Program-made: the position numbers and the translations under genes
Notes under the pieces: generated by a model
Told to the model about the DNA's origin: nothing
Seen by the model: only the letters and a program-made list of their open reading frames with translations
The model's database searches: none
Origin: Spirodela intermedia
Taxonomy: Eukaryota; Streptophyta; Magnoliopsida; Alismatales; Araceae
Direction of reading: 5' to 3'
Assembly: GCA_902729315.2 (NCBI GenBank)
Contig: LR746265.1
Location: 441,501 to 505,500, forward strand
DNA: 64,000 nucleotides
Part shown: positions 59,641-64,000 of the stretch, piece after piece
Numbering within the stretch: the first letter of the stretch is position 1
Layout of the letters: each line of letters begins with the position of its first letter

Positions 59641-59916
59641 TCATGGGATGACCCCGCCGACGCCACCCAGACCTCCAACTCCACCGGCGCCTCCGCCGAA
59701 GCCCCCGAGCCCTCCAAGCCCTCCAAGCCCCACAATACCTCCAACTCCTGCGGCGCCGCCGAAGCCGCCGAGGCCCGCGTACCCGCCGACGCCGCCGAAC
59801 GTGAGGAAGTTCTTCTGGTCTCCGAGGCCAGTTCCGTCCGGAACGTCCCTCGCGCGAGCGCAAACCACACCCCAGAAAACGAGAACCACAACGACGACCC
59901 AGCACAGCCTCGCCAT
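59641..59916 (-). CDS. Small secreted glycine-rich protein
   Basis: Single-exon frame of 91 residues. The first ~20 residues are a signal peptide (MARLCWVVVVVLVFWGVVCA), followed by a short region with GTGLGDQKNFLTFGG and then a run of GGVGG, GLGGFGG and GGAGG repeats ending GGVIP. This fits plant cell-wall glycine-rich proteins of the GGX class, which are secreted and structural or signalling. A TATA box lies 75 nt upstream. The antisense strand reads as a Pro-rich frame, which is the expected mirror of Gly codons and is not taken as a gene. The symbol is unknown. Confidence 0.8.
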   Translation of the reverse strand: MARLCWVVVVVLVFWGVVCARARDVPDGTGLGDQKNFLTFGGVGGYAGLGGFGGAAGVGGIVGLGGLGGLGGFGGGAGGVGGLGGVGGVIP

Positions 59917-59989
59917 CTCTTTCCCTCACCTCCCCCACCGTCCGGCTTCAGCGAGCGCGATGGAACCTGGTGAGCCACCCTCACCGGCG

Positions 59990-59997
59990 TATTTATA
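59990..59997 (-). promoter_or_regulatory. TATA box of the glycine-rich protein gene
   Basis: On the minus strand this reads TATAAATA, about 75 nt upstream of the ATG at 59916. Confidence 0.6.
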
Positions 59998-62885
59998 CCC
60001 GCGTACCCGTCGGCGGCGACTGACCGGAGTTAATGAGGTCGATGGGCCTCGTCCATCTCACGTCTCCTTCACCTCCAACACCCGCCATCCACGTTGATGC
60101 AGCTACACGCAGTGAATCAGTGGGGAAGGAAGCCCAGGGCTGGACACGCAGAGGAGAACCCCGAGCCATAAAGAAAACGAGCGCTTCGAGGAAGTGGTGC
60201 AGCTCTGCGCCCCGCATGCAAGGTAGGAGCTAATTGCTCTCACGGATTATCTCGAAAACAACCCCAGCATGTAAAGAAATACCGGTCACAGCCCCCCACT
60301 TTCATCGTAGGATGAGAAAATCCAAGAGAATACGAGCAAGATAGAGAAAAATGTGACCGAATTTTCGAAATGTTATATGGGCCTCTGGTGGGGTGCCCAT
60401 CCCAAGAAGAACTGGGGAGGGCTGTGACGTTATTGGGCCTCTTATAGTGAAGTTGCTACCGTAGCGCGGGCTTAGTCCATGTTCCCCTTGATCCATCATC
60501 ATGGGCCTAATAGGGCCCATTATGATGCATTTGGGTGTATGGGCCCGTATCAGAAGTGAGGATTCTTCCTTTCCGGCCCAATAACAAATCAGTTTTCGCT
60601 CTCGTGTTGCACGAGTTCTTCGAGTGTTGACGCGGTCGAAGAAGCTAGGGTTTGAGAAGATGGATGAGCTAAGGGTCTTGAAAGATCTCCCAAGGCGGAA
60701 ATCAGGGACTGCTCTCGGTCACAGGGGGGTGGTAGTTCCCTGTCGTCATCAATGGGAGAATATGGATGTTCTTGGACTGCAGTTGTAGCCATAACTCCGT
60801 GTTTACAAACCGGCAGAGTCATGATGGTGGTCCCTGTACCTTCGGTGTGGTGGGCGCAAAGGAGAAGAGTAAGTCAACGCGGGGGTGGCCCTGCCGCCGG
60901 TGGGGATAAAGAGAAGTACGTCGCCTGAGCTACTTCTACGACCGGCGATCGGGGACTGCTTTAACGGGCAGGACCATCCGGTGAAGCTCTCCATTGCTTG
61001 CGTACGGTGGAGAAGCTGGTGGTCCACCATGCGGTCCACCGCCTGATGGAGATCAATCGCCCATAACCCACCGCTTCCGTCGCAGACATCCGCGGGGGAT
61101 GCCTGCGCCGACTTCCTGTCGTTCGTCACGACAGCGGCCGTCTCCCATCGCTTCGGTCACCACCACCACCGCCGCCGCCGCAGGCGGACCAACTTGACGA
61201 GTGTTGCAGAATGCATGGCGTTTATGAGCCAGCGAACCCATGACCGTAATTAATACTTGGTGGGCACCACTGATTTACCGGTGATTGTCTCCGAGTTAGT
61301 CGGCTCGAACACGGGCAGTATTTTGAAAATAGGACTCCCTTTTTTTCTATGCCTAGAAATAACTCGGACGTCGAAGAACACTTAATACTCATTTTGTTAA
61401 GCTTCTGCTTCATGAGAGACTAGTTGACCTTCGGATTGAGTTTAGATCTAATCTCATATCTGGAAAAAAAGGAGAATATGCACTATCTTGTCGAATTATT
61501 TAATGGATGGGATTTTTTTCAATTAATATTATATTATTTATTTATATTTCAAGAGGACTAATTTTTAGATCCTCGAACCAAGGGAGAGTATATCGCTTGG
61601 AGGAACTATCTAGCAGCACATGCGGACATGAGAGGAATAATTATTAAAATATATGGGAGAGGGGAAGAGCTTCCTTCGAACCGAATAAGCCTTTTATCAT
61701 AATCAGTTTCTGTCCACGAATGTCGGAAGTCCGCTACTCTTAATCCTGTGTATAACAAAAGAATAGTGACACGTTCTTCCAGAATAAAGTTATTTACATG
61801 ACATTAAGCTATTATTAACTATTTTTTAGTTGAATGGTCTAATAACTTTGTCGTGACCGCTATATTTATGTTGTCCACAGGATATTTCTTAAAAGTCAAC
61901 TCGGAATGTGCCTTCGACACATCGGTTCCTCTATTGGCGTGAGAGGGAGAGGGAGGAAGGGAGAGAGGGAGAGAGAGGGAGAGAGAGAGAGAGAGGATAG
62001 TTTTTTAGAGGAATCAGGATAAATTTATTACTGGAAAGGGGACCCTTCATATGATGTATCGACGTTATGAGGGATATGTTAAAAATGTGCCATCCCCACA
62101 TCACCTATTTACTTTGTAGTAACTGACGATCAAAATGCGACTTAATATATCACAACTCGAAGACTAGTAAAAGTAGTGATTAGGGCACAAGAGTTGGGAA
62201 CATAACGTCGGTCTTCAATCATTCACCGCGGAGTGGAAGTAAATGAAGTTGCTTACTTTCCCAACTAGATTTCTTAGAAAACGGACCACCACACATGACG
62301 AACATGACATTGACTGCGACGGCTGTAAATAGCTAACCAAAGACAAACGTGGTGGTTGGGAAGTATAAAAGATTTGACAAATGGAATGATGATCAACATC
62401 TCGTCTTTAAAGCTTTAGAGAGGAGTCGTTGAGAAAGACGCAGTGGAAAGATCTTCGATTATTCTCTATCGTGGACGCTAGGTGCCATATAAACGAGATT
62501 TAATTCCAGCGTAATACGTATATTGAATAGTATATTGGCCAATTAATTCTGAATAATTCACGCGGACATGAAAGATCATTATTTTGTAGTTTCAACAAGG
62601 CTGAACTAATTTTTTCTTCGAGAATATTAGATCACCTCTCTTGTCATGTTAATCTTATTATGGACTATTATTAATTCCATGATATTTTCATCATAGATGC
62701 TGTTTTTGGATACTCATTTATACGCGTATTGAAAGGTCGGACCAGACCATCGTTTTTGGAACACCATCCGAAGCCCAGAGAACTTGTGCCAGGCATGGAT
62801 TCATGTGGGGCTAAAAAGATACAAGAGAATGATACCTGAACCGGATACTTTAAAAGTTGGTGTATACTCACATGAGATAAATATT

Positions 62886-62954
<69 letters not shown>

Positions 62955-64000
62955 GCTGTCATATGGGTGGTTGAGGGACAACCATGTGGCGGGTCAAATG
63001 AGCTCTGGGGTTTTGGCCGACTTCTATTAAGGTCCGGACTTCGTCCACATCGACATTTAGGGTGGACCGGACTTATTCCTTCTACAAGGCTTAATTAAGA
63101 TGACTAAGACTAGAAAACGTTAGCCGTAGCTTTAAGCTTATAATGGTTCCCCTAGCTCCTTCAGAAGATGTTCTTTAGGGGAAACTTAGGCCGTGTGGAC
63201 GCCGCGGCATGCAGCAAGCTCTCCGATGGATCAGGCGTAGCCACATCTTGCGACAGTACTATCTTCCCGGCAGTACCACTGACGGCACAGCGGCCCGCAT
63301 GCGCACACATGGTGGCTGAGTTAGCCCGAGCCTGAAAATGGAGTGAAGTTCCTAGGAGTCAGCTTACGAACCCTAGGATTCGGAAGATCTAGCTGGTGTC
63401 AGGTTGTTGCAAGCAAGGAGATGAGCGTGAGTCAATGCTCTCTGGCAGACGTCTCTCGCCAAGTTGCATGGGTTATTTGTGGAGATCCACATGCTCTCCA
63501 TAGAAGTGGTTAATGTACATGAGGGGGAGTGGTGGGAATACAAAAGATGCTGTTAAGGGAGACCTTGAACGCGCCCTCTCTCCAAAGTATTGAGTATATT
63601 TAAGTTGGCAATTCCATTGTGAAGGCTGGCCCTCGGATATCCATATGATTCTGAGATAATTTCCAACCGTCGTCGGCAATCGATGACGGAGCCAGCAGTA
63701 GCTGAAATGTTACAGCCAGATGTTAACTCCGTAACACTCACCCTGAGCTCATTAAGGATCCTATGCGGCGTTCAAAGCAAACAAGAACTTCATGAAAAAA
63801 AAACTTTTTATCATGATCGGAATTGGACGCAACGGAATGACTTCCAACGACTCCCGCCTAGCACTCTTGCCGTCATTCCTCTCTAATCCGAGCCGTGTGA
63901 TGCTCATTCTCGCACCTAGAAATTTCTTTGCAAATTCAAATCACATAAAATAGTAGCAGGATAGTCTACAAACCATCCATCCAGCTTCAGAAAAGTAATT
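59998..64000. other. 4-kb right-hand region with no recognised gene
   Basis: 60600-61230 is GC-rich with open frames on both strands that match nothing I know. 61400-62880 is AT-rich with a purine-rich GA field at about 61940-61996. There is a compound (TA)n(GA)n microsatellite at about 62887-62950. 63170-63890 is moderately GC-rich, with short frames on both strands. No splice-supported exon chain was found. Weak relics of retroelements cannot be excluded. Confidence 0.4.
62887..62950. repeat. Compound (TA)n(GA)n microsatellite
   Basis: About 18 bases of TA run into about 46 bases of GA. Confidence 0.9.

Noticed and set aside
59600-60097. Proline-rich frame on the plus strand opposite the glycine-rich gene
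   Set aside because: Gly codons read as Pro on the other strand. Only the minus frame has a signal peptide and a correctly spaced TATA box.

Overview
This is a window of nuclear DNA from a flowering plant. It holds split genes with GT-AG introns, a plant tRNA-Phe gene, plastid- and mitochondrion-targeted proteins encoded in the nucleus, TTTAGGG-type telomere-like motifs and very many (CT)n/(GA)n microsatellites. Several genes have very high third-position GC (FAO, the 3' part of the glucosylceramidase, the F-box gene) beside AT-rich introns. That fits a monocot, perhaps not a grass, but I cannot fix the taxon. I see no virus, bacterial island, CRISPR array or complete mobile element.

Layout. 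1-238: 3' end of a CSB/ERCC6-type repair helicase (+). 810-4228: NECAP-like coat-associated protein (-). 4791-6643: plastid fibrillin FBN4 (-). 8253-10713: long-chain fatty alcohol oxidase (+). 12296-21900: mitochondrial succinyl-CoA ligase beta subunit (-), 12 exons. 23503-29747: PHO1-type phosphate exporter (-), 14 exons. 29748-36608: long gene-poor, microsatellite-rich stretch with an orphan exon-like piece. 36609-40049: conserved plant protein of unknown function (+). 40420-41496: F-box/PP2-B protein (+), followed by a decayed partial copy and a telomere-motif tandem repeat. 43059-46925: mitoribosomal protein mS34 (-), whose last exon lies between exon-like pieces of another, unrecognised same-strand gene. 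48721-57530: GBA2-type glucosylceramidase (+), 18 exons. 58846-58987: 5S rRNA-derived retroelement piece. 59406-59478: tRNA-Phe(GAA) (-). 59641-59916: secreted glycine-rich protein (-). 59998-64000: no recognised gene.

The genes are unrelated housekeeping and specialised loci, not a cluster or pathway. I rebuilt each exon chain by hand from splice signals and phase. For every named complete gene the exons sum to an open frame of the length usual for its family. The exception is one uncertain donor in the unknown-function gene, marked in its entry.

No obviously new biological system is visible. The best leads are the interleaved same-strand gene around mS34, a strong GC-AG intron and a reversed GC gradient in the glucosylceramidase gene, and the 5S-derived element with an A-rich tail.
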